NCBI RefSeq assembly: GCF_902706035.1 | Contig: NZ_CACSJA010000002.1 | Span: 248,001-312,000, forward strand | Origin: Pantoea sp. 18069 | Lineage (GTDB): Bacteria > Pseudomonadota > Gammaproteobacteria > Burkholderiales > Burkholderiaceae_C | Reading direction: 5' to 3' | DNA: 64,000 nt | Shown here: one piece after another, positions 43,717 through 51,789 of the stretch | Layout of the letters: each line of letters opens with the position of its first letter | Position numbering within the stretch: position 1 is the stretch's first letter | Notes under the pieces: generated by a model | The model's database searches: none | What the model was told of the DNA's origin: nothing | The model's input: the letters and a program-made list of their open reading frames with translations, nothing else | Translations under genes and position numbers: made by a program

Positions 43717-44613
43717 TCAGAAAATATAGTGGTCCGCCAACAGTGCGGCGAACAGGAGGCTCAGGTGGATCAGCGAAAACCGGAAGGTCTTGCGCGCCAG
43801 GGCATCGGAGTAATTGCGCCACAGCCGAAAGCCATAGGCGCAGAAGCCGAAACCGAGCACCACGGCAGCCACCAGGTAGAGCCAGGAACTCATGCCGAAG
43901 ACAAACGGCAGGAGGCATCCGGCAAACAATACCAGCGTATAGAGAAACACTTGCAGACGGGTGAATTCATTGCCATGGGTCACGGGCAGCATGGGCAGGC
44001 CGGCCTGGCGGTAATCTTCGACGCGGTACAGCGCCAGCGCCCAGAAATGCGGCGGTGTCCACAGGAAGATGATCAGGAACAGGATCAGCGCCTCGGGCCC
44101 TACCTGGCCGGTCACCGCGGCCCAGCCCAGCACCGGCGGCATCGCGCCCGAGGCGCCGCCTATCACGATGTTCTGCGGCGTCAGCGGCTTGAGGATCAGC
44201 GTATAGACCACGGCGTAGCCGACAAACGTGGCGAGCGTGAGCCACATGGTCAGCGGATTGACCCAGACGTAGAGCAGCGCCGAGCCCGCGGCGCACAGCA
44301 GCGTGGAAAACGCCAGTGCCTGGCCGTCCGACAGCTGGCCCTTGGCCGTGGGCCGCCAGGCCGTGCGCTTCATCTTCGCGTCTATGCCTTTTTCGACCAG
44401 GCAGTTGAACGCCGCGGCCGCGCCTGCCACCAGCCAGATGCCGGCGCAGGCGACACCCATCAGCACCAATTGGTCAAATGCGGGCCGGCCCGGTATGGCC
44501 AGCACCATGCCGATCAGGGCACAGAAAACAATCAGTTGCACCACGCGCGGCTTGGTCAGCGCATAGAACTGGGCGGCGCGCGAAGGGGCGCAGACGGTGG
44601 CGGCAAGGCTCAT
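43717..44613 (-). CDS. ctaB: Protoheme IX farnesyltransferase (heme O synthase)
   Basis: This 298-residue UbiA-family membrane enzyme attaches a farnesyl chain to heme B. It has about nine hydrophobic segments and the prenyl-diphosphate motif in [20 protein letters not shown] (N/D-x3-D region). The second motif lies near [20 protein letters not shown], and [15 protein letters not shown] matches the family. Heme O is the precursor of heme A. In related genomes ctaA (heme A synthase) directly precedes this gene, but here only 41 bases separate ctaB from the SCO-like gene. Confidence 0.96.
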   Translation of the reverse strand: MSLAATVCAPSRAAQFYALTKPRVVQLIVFCALIGMVLAIPGRPAFDQLVLMGVACAGIWLVAGAAAAFNCLVEKGIDAKMKRTAWRPTAKGQLSDGQALAFSTLLCAAGSALLYVWVNPLTMWLTLATFVGYAVVYTLILKPLTPQNIVIGGASGAMPPVLGWAAVTGQVGPEALILFLIIFLWTPPHFWALALYRVEDYRQAGLPMLPVTHGNEFTRLQVFLYTLVLFAGCLLPFVFGMSSWLYLVAAVVLGFGFCAYGFRLWRNYSDALARKTFRFSLIHLSLLFAALLADHYIF

Positions 44614-44654
44614 GCGGGAACTCGGAAAGAAAGGGGCGGCATGTCAGCGGTGTA

Positions 44655-45410
44655 TCAACGGGGAGTGGCCGCAGCATCCGGGCGTCCCGCGGTGTCCCAG
44701 GACGCGGCCGCGCGCAGCAGGCGGTCGAGATCGCGCTTGGCCTTGGCGGCGCTGGATTTGTCCAGCGATGCGGGCATGCGCATCATCCAGTTTCCCATGG
44801 GATCGACGAGATACAGATGGTCTTCGAGGCGCTGGCCTTGCGCCGGTTGCAGCCAGCCGGCCAGGGCCTGGGAGTCGACGCGCAGCACCTGGCCCTGGGC
44901 CATCGCCGGGGCGAGGGCCGCGGGGGGCTGGGCCGCGTCATTGACCAGCCAGACCCAGTCGAGCCTGTCCTTCTCGCGGCCCAGGCTTTCGCGCAACTGG
45001 CGCTGCAGGTACAGGTGTTCCTCGCAGGCGGCGTTGCACTGCCCGCCTGCCACGCTGACCAGCAGCCACTGGCCCTTGAGCGATGCGAGTGGAACCGAAG
45101 CACCGGCCAGCGTGCGTGCATTGATATCGGGCAGCGCGCGCTGCGGCTCCATCAATTCGCCGAAGTTGCGCCGTCCTTCGGGTCGGACCACGTAATAGGT
45201 GAAGTAGGAGGCGATGACCGGGGCCGCGCAGACCAGCAGCACGCCTATCATCTGCCAGCGGCCGGAGCGCGTGCGCTGCACGGCCTGCATTGCCTCGCCC
45301 GCCGCGGGCAGACCATGCACGCTCAGGCCCAGCGGCTCGGCAGCGGCGCGCTCAGGCGGTGGGCTGCTGGCGCGGTCGAATGAAGCGTCGGAAGAGTTGA
45401 AACCAGACAT
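44655..45410 (-). CDS. Membrane-anchored SCO/thioredoxin-like oxidase-locus protein
   Basis: This 251-residue protein, conserved at this position in betaproteobacterial oxidase loci, has an N-terminal soluble tail, one transmembrane helix (~52-71, MIGVLLVCAAPVIASYFTYYVV) and a periplasmic thioredoxin-like domain. That domain carries G-G-Q-C-N-A-A-C, a C-x3-C like that of SCO proteins, and a later D-H-L-Y-L-V-D-P with a histidine. I infer a role in copper or thiol handling during oxidase assembly. Its start overlaps the end of surf1 by 59 bases. Confidence 0.75.
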   Translation of the reverse strand: MSGFNSSDASFDRASSPPPERAAAEPLGLSVHGLPAAGEAMQAVQRTRSGRWQMIGVLLVCAAPVIASYFTYYVVRPEGRRNFGELMEPQRALPDINARTLAGASVPLASLKGQWLLVSVAGGQCNAACEEHLYLQRQLRESLGREKDRLDWVWLVNDAAQPPAALAPAMAQGQVLRVDSQALAGWLQPAQGQRLEDHLYLVDPMGNWMMRMPASLDKSSAAKAKRDLDRLLRAAASWDTAGRPDAAATPR

Positions 45411-46134
45411 AGAGAACCGCCATCAGGACACTGATACCAAACCATTGAAATGCATAGCCGTAGTGCTTGTCCACCCCCGCATCGATGCGGGGCCAGTCGC
45501 GCTGCAGGCCTTCGCTGTCCGCCCCCGTCTGCACCACGCTCATGGGCAGCAAAGGCAGACCGCTTTGCGCGCGAAACCGGGCCATGTCGAGATTCTGTCG
45601 GATAGGCGACGCTTCGGGAACAGGGTCTGCACCGGTTGCCATTTCGTACAGCCGTGCGGGTGACAACGCGAGCCGGCCCGTGACCGCCACCGGGCCCTGG
45701 GGCGTGTCCACGGGCGCGAGTGCCGTGCGGTCCTGGAAATTGCGCGGCACCCAGCCGCGCTGCACCAGCACCACGGCCGGTGCGGGCCCGTCGAGCGCGA
45801 GCGGCGTGAGCACGAAAAAGCCCGGGCGCCCGTTCATCTGCCGGTTGTCAAGATACAGCGTGTGGTCCGCCAGCCAGCGGCCCTGCAGCGCCACGGGCCG
45901 GTGGACCAGGTCTGCCGCCGGAGCTTGCAGCGCCTGCAGCAGCGCCGGGCCGGACAGCGGCGCCTGCTGGCCGCGGGCCTCGATGGCGGCGCCAAGCGCC
46001 TGCTTCTGGGCCGCACGGTCGAGCTGCCAGCAGCCCAGCGCGGCGGTGGCGGCAATTCCCAGCACCGCTGCCAAGGTGATCACCCAGAAGCGCGCGCCTA
46101 CTGGCCAACCCGCTGGCCTTGTGCTTTTACTCAC
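45352..46134 (-). CDS. SURF1-family cytochrome oxidase assembly protein
   Basis: This 260-residue protein has two transmembrane helices, near the N-terminus (~14-33, FWVITLAAVLGIAATAALGCW) and C-terminus (~230-248, FGISVLMAVLYVWFQLF), flanking a periplasmic domain with VALQGRWLADHTLYLDNRQ, GFFVLTPL and VVLVQRGWVPRN. Surf1 helps insert heme a into subunit I. I chose GTG 46134 (V-S-K-S-T-R-P) because the next upstream codons lack family resemblance and no ATG fits. The start lies 15 bases from the start of the divergent DUF2909 gene. The 3' end overlaps the SCO-like gene. Confidence 0.92.
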   Translation of the reverse strand: MSKSTRPAGWPVGARFWVITLAAVLGIAATAALGCWQLDRAAQKQALGAAIEARGQQAPLSGPALLQALQAPAADLVHRPVALQGRWLADHTLYLDNRQMNGRPGFFVLTPLALDGPAPAVVLVQRGWVPRNFQDRTALAPVDTPQGPVAVTGRLALSPARLYEMATGADPVPEASPIRQNLDMARFRAQSGLPLLPMSVVQTGADSEGLQRDWPRIDAGVDKHYGYAFQWFGISVLMAVLYVWFQLFRRFIRPRQQPTA

Positions 46135-46149
46135 CGGATAATGGTCTCC

Positions 46150-46383
46150 ATGAAAATCTTCATCGCCTTGGCCTTTCTGGGCATTCTGGCCAGCCTGGGC
46201 AGCGCCTTGTTCTTCATGATGCGCCGCCCACGCGATGGCGTAGAGGATAACCGCCGCCGCAGCCAGCACATGGCGCGTGCGCTTGCGCTGCGTGTGGGCT
46301 TGTCGGTGGTGCTGTTCCTGTGCCTGCTGATCAGCTGGAAACTTGGGCTTATCCAGCCTACGGGGCTGCCGGTGGGGCGCTAG
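46150..46383 (+). CDS. DUF2909 twin-transmembrane protein
   Basis: This 77-residue protein has two hydrophobic helices (residues 2-23 and 46-66) around a basic loop (R-R-P-R-D-G-V-E-D-N-R-R-R) and ends LGLIQPTGLPVGR, the usual signature. It is encoded on the opposite strand to the rest of the oxidase block, between surf1 and ctaE. ATG 46150 (MKIFIALAFLG) matches the family; ATG 46141 is an alternative. The function is unknown; the location suggests a link to respiratory complex assembly. Confidence 0.85.
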   Translation: MKIFIALAFLGILASLGSALFFMMRRPRDGVEDNRRRSQHMARALALRVGLSVVLFLCLLISWKLGLIQPTGLPVGR

Positions 46384-46446
46384 AAAAGCCGAGGGCCGGC
46401 GCACAGCCGGCCCTGCACAGCGGCGGCCTTCGCCGCTACTCGCTGC

Positions 46447-47328
46447 CTACATCCAGTAGACCAGCACGTACAGGCCCAGCCAGACCACGTCCACGAAGTG
46501 CCAGTACCAGGCCGCACCTTCGAAGCCGAAGTGCTTGTCGGCCGTGAAGTGGCCTTTTTGCAGCCGCAGCGTGATGAAGAACAGCATCAGCATGCCTACG
46601 AACACGTGGAAGCCGTGAAAGCCCGTGAGCATGTAGAAGGTCGAGCCGAAGATGCCCGAGGACAGCTTGAGGTTCAGGTCGGTGTAGAGGTGGTAGTACT
46701 CATAGCCCTGCACGCACAGGAAGACGAAGCCCAGCACCACCGTGGCCCACATGAAGGCGATCGTGCGCCCGCGCAGGTTCTCGCGCAGCGCGTGGTGAGC
46801 GATGGTCAGGGTGACCCCCGACGTCAGCAGCAGCGCGGTGTTGATGGTCGGCAGCCAGAAGGGGCCCACGGTCTGGAACGGCTCGACGATGCCCGCTGGC
46901 GAGGCCGTGGCGCCGGCGGCCATGCTCGGCCAGACGGCCTTGAAATCCGGCCAGAGCAAGGCGTTCTCTATGCCGCCCAGCGTAGGCACCGAGTGCGCGC
47001 GGCCCCACCACAGCGCGGTGAAGAACGCGCCGAACAGCATCACTTCCGAGAAGATGAACCAGCTCATGCTCCAGCGGAACGACAGGTCGATCTTGCGACC
47101 GTAAAGCCCGCTTTCGCTTTCACGGATCGCATCACGGAACCACTGGTAGAGCACGACCAGCCACCAGGCGAGGCCGAAGAACAGGCTCCATTTTCCCCAT
47201 TCGTGGCCGTTGATCCATTGCCCCGCGCCGAGGATCACGAAGAACAGGCCCGCCGCCGCCATGATCGGATGGCGCGATTCGCCGGGCACGTAGTAGTAGG
47301 GTGTTGCGCCCTGGGTAGTTCCACTCAT
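46447..47328 (-). CDS. ctaE: Cytochrome c oxidase subunit III
   Basis: This 293-residue integral membrane protein of the heme-copper oxidase has seven hydrophobic segments and family motifs WRDAIRESESGLYG, WSMSWFIFSEVMLFGAFFTALWW, LPTINTALLLTSGVTLTIAHHAL and MLTGFHGFHVFVGM, ending in AAWYWHFVDVVWLGLYVLVYW. It lies downstream of the DUF2970 gene. A GGAGCAGGAA ribosome site precedes the ATG. The length is typical of aa3-type subunit III. Confidence 0.97.
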   Translation of the reverse strand: MSGTTQGATPYYYVPGESRHPIMAAAGLFFVILGAGQWINGHEWGKWSLFFGLAWWLVVLYQWFRDAIRESESGLYGRKIDLSFRWSMSWFIFSEVMLFGAFFTALWWGRAHSVPTLGGIENALLWPDFKAVWPSMAAGATASPAGIVEPFQTVGPFWLPTINTALLLTSGVTLTIAHHALRENLRGRTIAFMWATVVLGFVFLCVQGYEYYHLYTDLNLKLSSGIFGSTFYMLTGFHGFHVFVGMLMLFFITLRLQKGHFTADKHFGFEGAAWYWHFVDVVWLGLYVLVYWM

Positions 47329-47377
47329 TTCCTGCTCCTGACTCTCTAGGTCCTTGCGTCCGTCCGTAGCTTGGCGC

Positions 47378-47581
47378 TCAGACGATCCAGTTCACAATCA
47401 AGATCAAGCCTGCGACCAATAGAAAAATGGCCACCAGCCCCCCCACCACCACCTGCAGCGGGGTGATGCTTTCAACGTCTTTCTGGTAGTCGCTGCCCTT
47501 GCGCACGCCCAGCAATGCCCACAGCATGGCGCGCATGGTGCGCAGCGCCGAGGCTTTTTTCTTTTTGTCCGGGCCGGTCAC
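47378..47581 (-). CDS. DUF2970 small membrane protein
   Basis: This 67-residue protein has a basic N-terminus (P-D-K-K-K-K-A-S-A-L-R) and one C-terminal transmembrane helix (~47-65, LQVVVGGLVAIFLLVAGLILIV). The DUF2970 core is LGVRKGSDYQKDVESITPLQ. I chose GTG 47581 because it overlaps the ctaG stop as GTGA, giving translational coupling. It is found between ctaG and ctaE in many betaproteobacteria; the function is unknown. Confidence 0.8.
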   Translation of the reverse strand: MTGPDKKKKASALRTMRAMLWALLGVRKGSDYQKDVESITPLQVVVGGLVAIFLLVAGLILIVNWIV

Positions 47582-48216
47582 AGCGTGGGCTCCTGAACGG
47601 CCGGCGCCGCAGCCTGGCGTGCTGCCGGCTGCTTGAGGCCTCCGGCGGGCGCGGGCGGCGTCTTGCCGCCGACTTCGAAGAAGGTGTACGACAGTGTGAT
47701 CGTGGTCACGTCCTTGGAAATCTTCGGGTCGATGATGAAGGCCACGGGCCATTCCTTTTTCTCGCCCGGCTCCAGCGTGTACTGGTTGAAGCAAAAGCAC
47801 TCGAGCTTGATGAAATGCGCGGCCGCCTGGTGCGGCGCATAGCTTGGAATGGCCTGCGCGGCCATGCGCCGGTTCTGTACGTTCTGGAACTCGTACTCGA
47901 CTACCATGAGCTCGCCCGGATGCACCTGCACCGAGCGCTGGCGCGGTTTGAAGTCCCAGGGGCCGCGCGCGTTCGCGTCGAATTCGACGGTGATGGTGCG
48001 GCTCATGTCGACCTGGGAGTTGGCCGGCAGCTTCGCATTCGGGCCGATCTGGCCATTGCCCGGCACCTGGCGCTCGGAGATCGCGAGGATGTTGATGCCC
48101 AGCGCTTCGCAGACATGCTTGTAGATGGGAATCAGCGCATAGCCGAAGGCGAACATGCCGACGGCGATCACCGCCAGCTTGCCGACCATCTTCATGTTTT
48201 CCTGGCGCATTCCCAC
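47578..48216 (-). CDS. ctaG: Cytochrome c oxidase assembly protein CtaG (Cox11)
   Basis: This 212-residue copper chaperone for the CuB centre of subunit I has one N-terminal transmembrane helix (~12-32, VGKLAVIAVGMFAFGYALIPIYKHVCEALG) and a periplasmic immunoglobulin-like domain. Copper-binding cysteines are in FIKLECFCFNQYTL, and LEPGEKKEWPVAFIIDP follows. The C-terminal ~25 residues are an Ala/Pro-rich tail. I prefer GTG 48216, six bases after AAAGGA; ATG 48210 is two codons downstream. The stop overlaps the DUF2970 start. Confidence 0.95.
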   Translation of the reverse strand: MGMRQENMKMVGKLAVIAVGMFAFGYALIPIYKHVCEALGINILAISERQVPGNGQIGPNAKLPANSQVDMSRTITVEFDANARGPWDFKPRQRSVQVHPGELMVVEYEFQNVQNRRMAAQAIPSYAPHQAAAHFIKLECFCFNQYTLEPGEKKEWPVAFIIDPKISKDVTTITLSYTFFEVGGKTPPAPAGGLKQPAARQAAAPAVQEPTL

Positions 48217-48226
48217 GGCGGTCCTT

Positions 48227-48346
48227 TTACTGCGCACCCAGCCACAGCATCTTGGCCACGAACCCCGCCAGGAAGACGGCGGCGATCGAGGCCAGGATCA
48301 GTGCCAGGCGCAGATTGCTTTTACGTTGTTCGGGCGACATTGCCAT
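48227..48346 (-). CDS. Cytochrome oxidase small assembly protein (39 residues)
   Basis: A short gene on the minus strand between ctaD and ctaG encodes 39 residues: M-A-M-S-P-E-Q-R-K-S-N then a transmembrane helix (~13-33, LRLALILASIAAVFLAGFVAK) and a short tail. Small one-helix proteins of this kind, starting with a Pro-Glu-Gln-Arg-x-x-N motif, occur at exactly this place in betaproteobacterial oxidase operons. It starts five bases after the ctaD stop and ends ten bases before ctaG. The role is presumed to be in oxidase assembly. Confidence 0.85.
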   Translation of the reverse strand: MAMSPEQRKSNLRLALILASIAAVFLAGFVAKMLWLGAQ

Positions 48347-48350
48347 GTTC

Positions 48351-49991
48351 TCATCCAATCACGCGGGTCGCGGTAGGGTCGAGCTTGGGCGGGTTCTCGA
48401 AGGTGTGGAACGGTGCGGGCGAAGGCACTTCCCACTCCAGCCCTTCGGCGCCTTCCCAGGGGCGCTGCGGCGCTTTCTCGCCCTTGCCGCGCATCGCGGG
48501 CACGACCACGAACAGGAAGAAATACACCTGGATCAGCCCGAAGCCGAAGGCACCGATGGACGCCAGCATGTTGAAGTCGGCGAACTGCATCGGGTAGTCG
48601 GCGTAGCGGCGCGGCATGCCGGCCAGGCCCAGGAAGTGCATAGGGAAGAAGGTGATGTTGAACGTCACCAGCGAGCCCCAGAAATGGATGCGGCCGCGGG
48701 TTTCGGAATACATCACGCCGGTCCACTTCGGCGCCCAGTAGTAGTAGGCGGCAAACATCGAGAACAGCGAGCCCGCAACCAGCACGTAGTGGAAGTGGGC
48801 GACGACGTAATAGGTGTCCTGCAGCTGGATGTCGATGGGCGCCATCGCCAGGATCAGGCCGGTGAAGCCGCCCATGGTGAACACGAAGATGAAGCCGACG
48901 GCGAACAGCATCGGCGTCTCGAAGGTCATGGAGCCGCGCCACATGGTCGCGATCCAGTTGAACACCTTCACCGCCGTGGGCACGGAGATCAGCATGGTCG
49001 CGTACATGAAGAACAGCTGGCCCGTGACCGGCATGCCGGTGGTGAACATGTGGTGCGCCCAGACGATGAACGACAGGATGGCGATGGATGCGGTCGCATA
49101 GACCATGGACGCATAGCCGAACAGGCGCTTGCGCGCGAACGCGGGAACGATCTGGCTGACGATGCCGAAGGCCGGCAGGATCATGATGTAGACCTCGGGG
49201 TGGCCGAAGAACCAGAAGATATGCTGGTACATCACCGGGTCGCCGCCGCCCGCGGGGTTGAAGAAGCTGGTGCCGAAGTGGCGGTCGGTCAGCGTCATGG
49301 TGATCGCGCCGGCGAGCACCGGCATCACGGCGATCAGCAGGTAGGCGGTGATCAGCCAGGTCCAGGCGAACATCGGCATCTTCATCAGCGTCATGCCGGG
49401 CGCGCGCATGTTGAGGATGGTGACGATGATGTTGATCGAGCCCATGATGGACGAGGCGCCGAGCACATGCATCGCGAAGATGCTGGTGTCCATGGACGGG
49501 CCCATCTGCAGCGTCAGCGGCGCATAGAGCGTCCAGCCGGCCGCGGGCGCGCCGCCGGGCATGAAGAACGAGCTGATCAGCAGCGCGCCGGCGGGCACCA
49601 TCAGCCAGAAGCTGAAGTTGTTCATGCGCGCGAAGGCCATGTCGGACGCGCCGATCTGCAGCGGAATCATCCAGTTCGCAAAGCCCACGAAGGCCGGCAT
49701 GATCGCGCCGAAGACCATGATCAGGCCGTGCATGGTCGTGAGCTGGTTGAACAGCTCGGGGTTCACGAGCTGCAGGCCGGGCTGGAACAGCTCGGCGCGG
49801 ATCAGCAGCGCGAGCACGCCGCCGACCATCAGCATGGTGAACGCGAACAACAGGTACAGCGTGCCTATGTCCTTGTGGTTGGTCGCGTAGAGCCAGCGGC
49901 GCCAGCCCGTGGGCGGCGCATGGTGGTGGTCGTGGCCCGCGTGGTCCGGATGGCCTGCTGCCGGCCCGTGGTTGTCAATTACTACGCTCAT
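48351..49991 (-). CDS. ctaD: Cytochrome c oxidase subunit I
   Basis: This 546-residue catalytic subunit binds low-spin heme and the heme a3-CuB centre. It has twelve hydrophobic segments. Heme ligands are in TMHGLIMVFG and FHYVLVAG. The CuB histidine and cross-linked tyrosine are in FWFFGHPEVYIMILPAFG, with H-H-M-F-T-T-G further CuB histidines. The D-channel N-x10-N-type region and DTYYVVAHFHYV are intact. It has a His-rich N-terminal tail (D-H-A-G-H-D-H-H-H). GAGGAA precedes the ATG. It follows ctaC by 29 bases in one operon. Confidence 0.97.
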   Translation of the reverse strand: MSVVIDNHGPAAGHPDHAGHDHHHAPPTGWRRWLYATNHKDIGTLYLLFAFTMLMVGGVLALLIRAELFQPGLQLVNPELFNQLTTMHGLIMVFGAIMPAFVGFANWMIPLQIGASDMAFARMNNFSFWLMVPAGALLISSFFMPGGAPAAGWTLYAPLTLQMGPSMDTSIFAMHVLGASSIMGSINIIVTILNMRAPGMTLMKMPMFAWTWLITAYLLIAVMPVLAGAITMTLTDRHFGTSFFNPAGGGDPVMYQHIFWFFGHPEVYIMILPAFGIVSQIVPAFARKRLFGYASMVYATASIAILSFIVWAHHMFTTGMPVTGQLFFMYATMLISVPTAVKVFNWIATMWRGSMTFETPMLFAVGFIFVFTMGGFTGLILAMAPIDIQLQDTYYVVAHFHYVLVAGSLFSMFAAYYYWAPKWTGVMYSETRGRIHFWGSLVTFNITFFPMHFLGLAGMPRRYADYPMQFADFNMLASIGAFGFGLIQVYFFLFVVVPAMRGKGEKAPQRPWEGAEGLEWEVPSPAPFHTFENPPKLDPTATRVIG

Positions 49992-50020
49992 CTTCGATTC
50001 CTCGGTACGTTGGGGCCGGC

Positions 50021-51190
50021 TTACTTGCTGCGCTCAGCGACGATTTCGGACGGCTGCACCACCTGCCCGGTCTGGTTGGACCAGGCGTTCTTGGTGTAGC
50101 TGGCGACGGCTGCGAGGTCGGTATCGCTCAGTTGCTTCCATGACGGCATGGCACCGTTGGCAGCGCCGTCGAGCAGGATGCGGATCTGCTGGGCATGGTC
50201 GGTATTGAGCACCACGGCCGAGCCGTCGAGCGCCTTGATCGGCCCCGCGCCCTGGCCATTGGCCTGGTGGCAGGCCGCGCAGTTGGCCGCATAGACTTTC
50301 TCGCCGCGCGCAACCAGTGGCATCAGTTCCCAGACCCGGGTCGGGTCGTCGAGCTTGGCCGCGGCGAGCTTGCGCTGACCATCGACCCATTGCGTGTACT
50401 CCGCCGAATTGACCACCTTCACGTGGATGGGCATGTAGGCATGCTCCTTGCCGCACAGCTCGGCGCACTGGCCGTAGTAGTCGCCGACCTTCTCGGCGCG
50501 GAACCAGGTGTCGCGCACGAAGCCCGGGATCGCATCCTGCTTGATGCCGAAGGCCGGCACCATGAAGGAGTGGATCACGTCGTTGGCGGTGGTGATCACG
50601 CGCACTTTCTTGCCGACGGGCACGACCATCGGGTTGTCGACCTTGAACAGGTAGTCGACCGGGGCGTTGCGCACATCGCCGCTGTCCGACATCGCGCGGT
50701 GGCTGCTGTCGAGCGTGGAGACGAAGCCCAGGCCCTCGCCTTCACCGTTGATGTAGTCGTAGCCCCACTTCCACTGGTAGCCCGTGACCTTGACCGTCAG
50801 GTCGGCGTTGGTCGTGTCCTTCTGCGCCACCAGCACCTTGGTGGCCGGCAATGCGATCAGGATCACGATGATGAACGGCACGATGGTCCAGATGACTTCG
50901 ACAGTGACCGACTCGTGGAAATTCGCCGCCTTGGCGCCGCGCGATTTGCGGTGCTTCCAGATCGAATAGAACATGACGCCGAACACGCCTACGAAGATCA
51001 CCGTGCAGATGCCCAGCATCATCCAGTGCAGGAATTGCTGCTCCTGGGCGATGCGCGTCACGGCCGGATGCAGGTTGAGCTGATTCACGGCCGGGCCGCC
51101 CGGCAGGTCCTGGACGGCGTGGGCTGCCGTTCCCAACCCGATGCCTGCCATCGCGACAAATGCTTCCAGCTTGGAGGAAATGCTTTTCAT
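50021..51190 (-). CDS. ctaC: Cytochrome c oxidase subunit II with fused cytochrome c domain
   Basis: This 389-residue subunit II is of the caa3 type. It has a signal peptide (ends T-A-A-H-A), two transmembrane helices (~50-75 and ~93-115) and a periplasmic cupredoxin domain. CuA ligands lie in D-V-I-H-S-F and YGQCAELCGKEHAYMPIHV. A C-terminal cytochrome c domain (~295-375) has heme motif C-A-A-C-H and a methionine ligand in G-A-M-P-S-W. It accepts electrons from soluble cytochrome c and starts the operon. ATG 51190 (MKSISSK) is chosen; the frame opens three codons earlier. The ribosome site is weak, and a 32-codon upstream frame ends five bases before it. Confidence 0.96.
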   Translation of the reverse strand: MKSISSKLEAFVAMAGIGLGTAAHAVQDLPGGPAVNQLNLHPAVTRIAQEQQFLHWMMLGICTVIFVGVFGVMFYSIWKHRKSRGAKAANFHESVTVEVIWTIVPFIIVILIALPATKVLVAQKDTTNADLTVKVTGYQWKWGYDYINGEGEGLGFVSTLDSSHRAMSDSGDVRNAPVDYLFKVDNPMVVPVGKKVRVITTANDVIHSFMVPAFGIKQDAIPGFVRDTWFRAEKVGDYYGQCAELCGKEHAYMPIHVKVVNSAEYTQWVDGQRKLAAAKLDDPTRVWELMPLVARGEKVYAANCAACHQANGQGAGPIKALDGSAVVLNTDHAQQIRILLDGAANGAMPSWKQLSDTDLAAVASYTKNAWSNQTGQVVQPSEIVAERSK

Positions 51191-51789
51191 AGTTCTCACT
51201 TACGTCTAAGCCTCAAGTTATCCAATCGACTGGGCTGCCGCGCTGGGTCAGCACCCTTGACCGCACCGCCCGCGGGCAAGCGCGCGGCGGTCATTCACCC
51301 GTTCGCACCCTCCCCGCGCAGAACCGGCATGGACAAAAAAAGAAGGCGCGGCGCCACACTGCGGCCCGGCCGTGCGTGGGCTGCGCCCACCCGAAACAAG
51401 GAAATTCGGCGCGCTGGAACCAGCGGCCGGAGAATGCAGTCTACGCTGTGGCTGCACCCCGAAGGCAGCAACGGCAGAGCACAACCCCGCCAGCGCCTGC
51501 GCGCCGGCGGTAGTCCACCGTTTCAGACGAAATTCATCCCATGCGCGAGCCAGTCGCCCGTCAACCCGCTGGCCCGACCCCGTGGCAAAGCGAAACACCA
51601 ATTTTTTCTCCCATCGTGGCAGCAACGCCGAGGGTTCCTTCCCTGCCTTGAAGTGCGGCCCGCAAGGAAAGCTCTTTCACGTGGTCAACGCGTGCGACTT
51701 GCTCGCCCCCGTGACCCGCTCTTATGTGTCATTGCAAAAATTGTATGTCGGGAAGCCGCCAAAGCAATGACCGGAAAGTGACATTCGGA
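51191..51789. other. 599-base non-coding region upstream of ctaC
   Basis: This stretch lies between ctaC and the BioC-like gene, both on the minus strand, and should contain the oxidase promoter and leader. Seen: a dyad TGACCGC/GCGGTCA (51258-51264 with 51287-51293), a minus-strand GC hairpin followed by TTCTTTTTTT (around 51335-51354), and a possible 32-codon minus-strand frame (51294-51196) ending just before ctaC. A longer minus-strand frame (51248-51625) is Gly/Ala/Arg-rich with no family resemblance. No convincing gene is seen. Confidence 0.5.

Noticed and set aside
41983..45195. 1070-codon plus-strand frame across the Bug, sco, ctaB and SCO-like genes
   Set aside because: It crosses several well-supported genes in other frames and has low-complexity Arg/Gly/Gln composition.
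48252..50099. 615-codon plus-strand frame opposite ctaD
   Set aside because: The His/Gly/Asp/Arg-rich translation is a mirror of the conserved ctaD coding strand.
51248..51625. 125-codon minus-strand frame in the ctaC upstream gap
   Set aside because: There is no family resemblance, no ribosome site and low-complexity composition.
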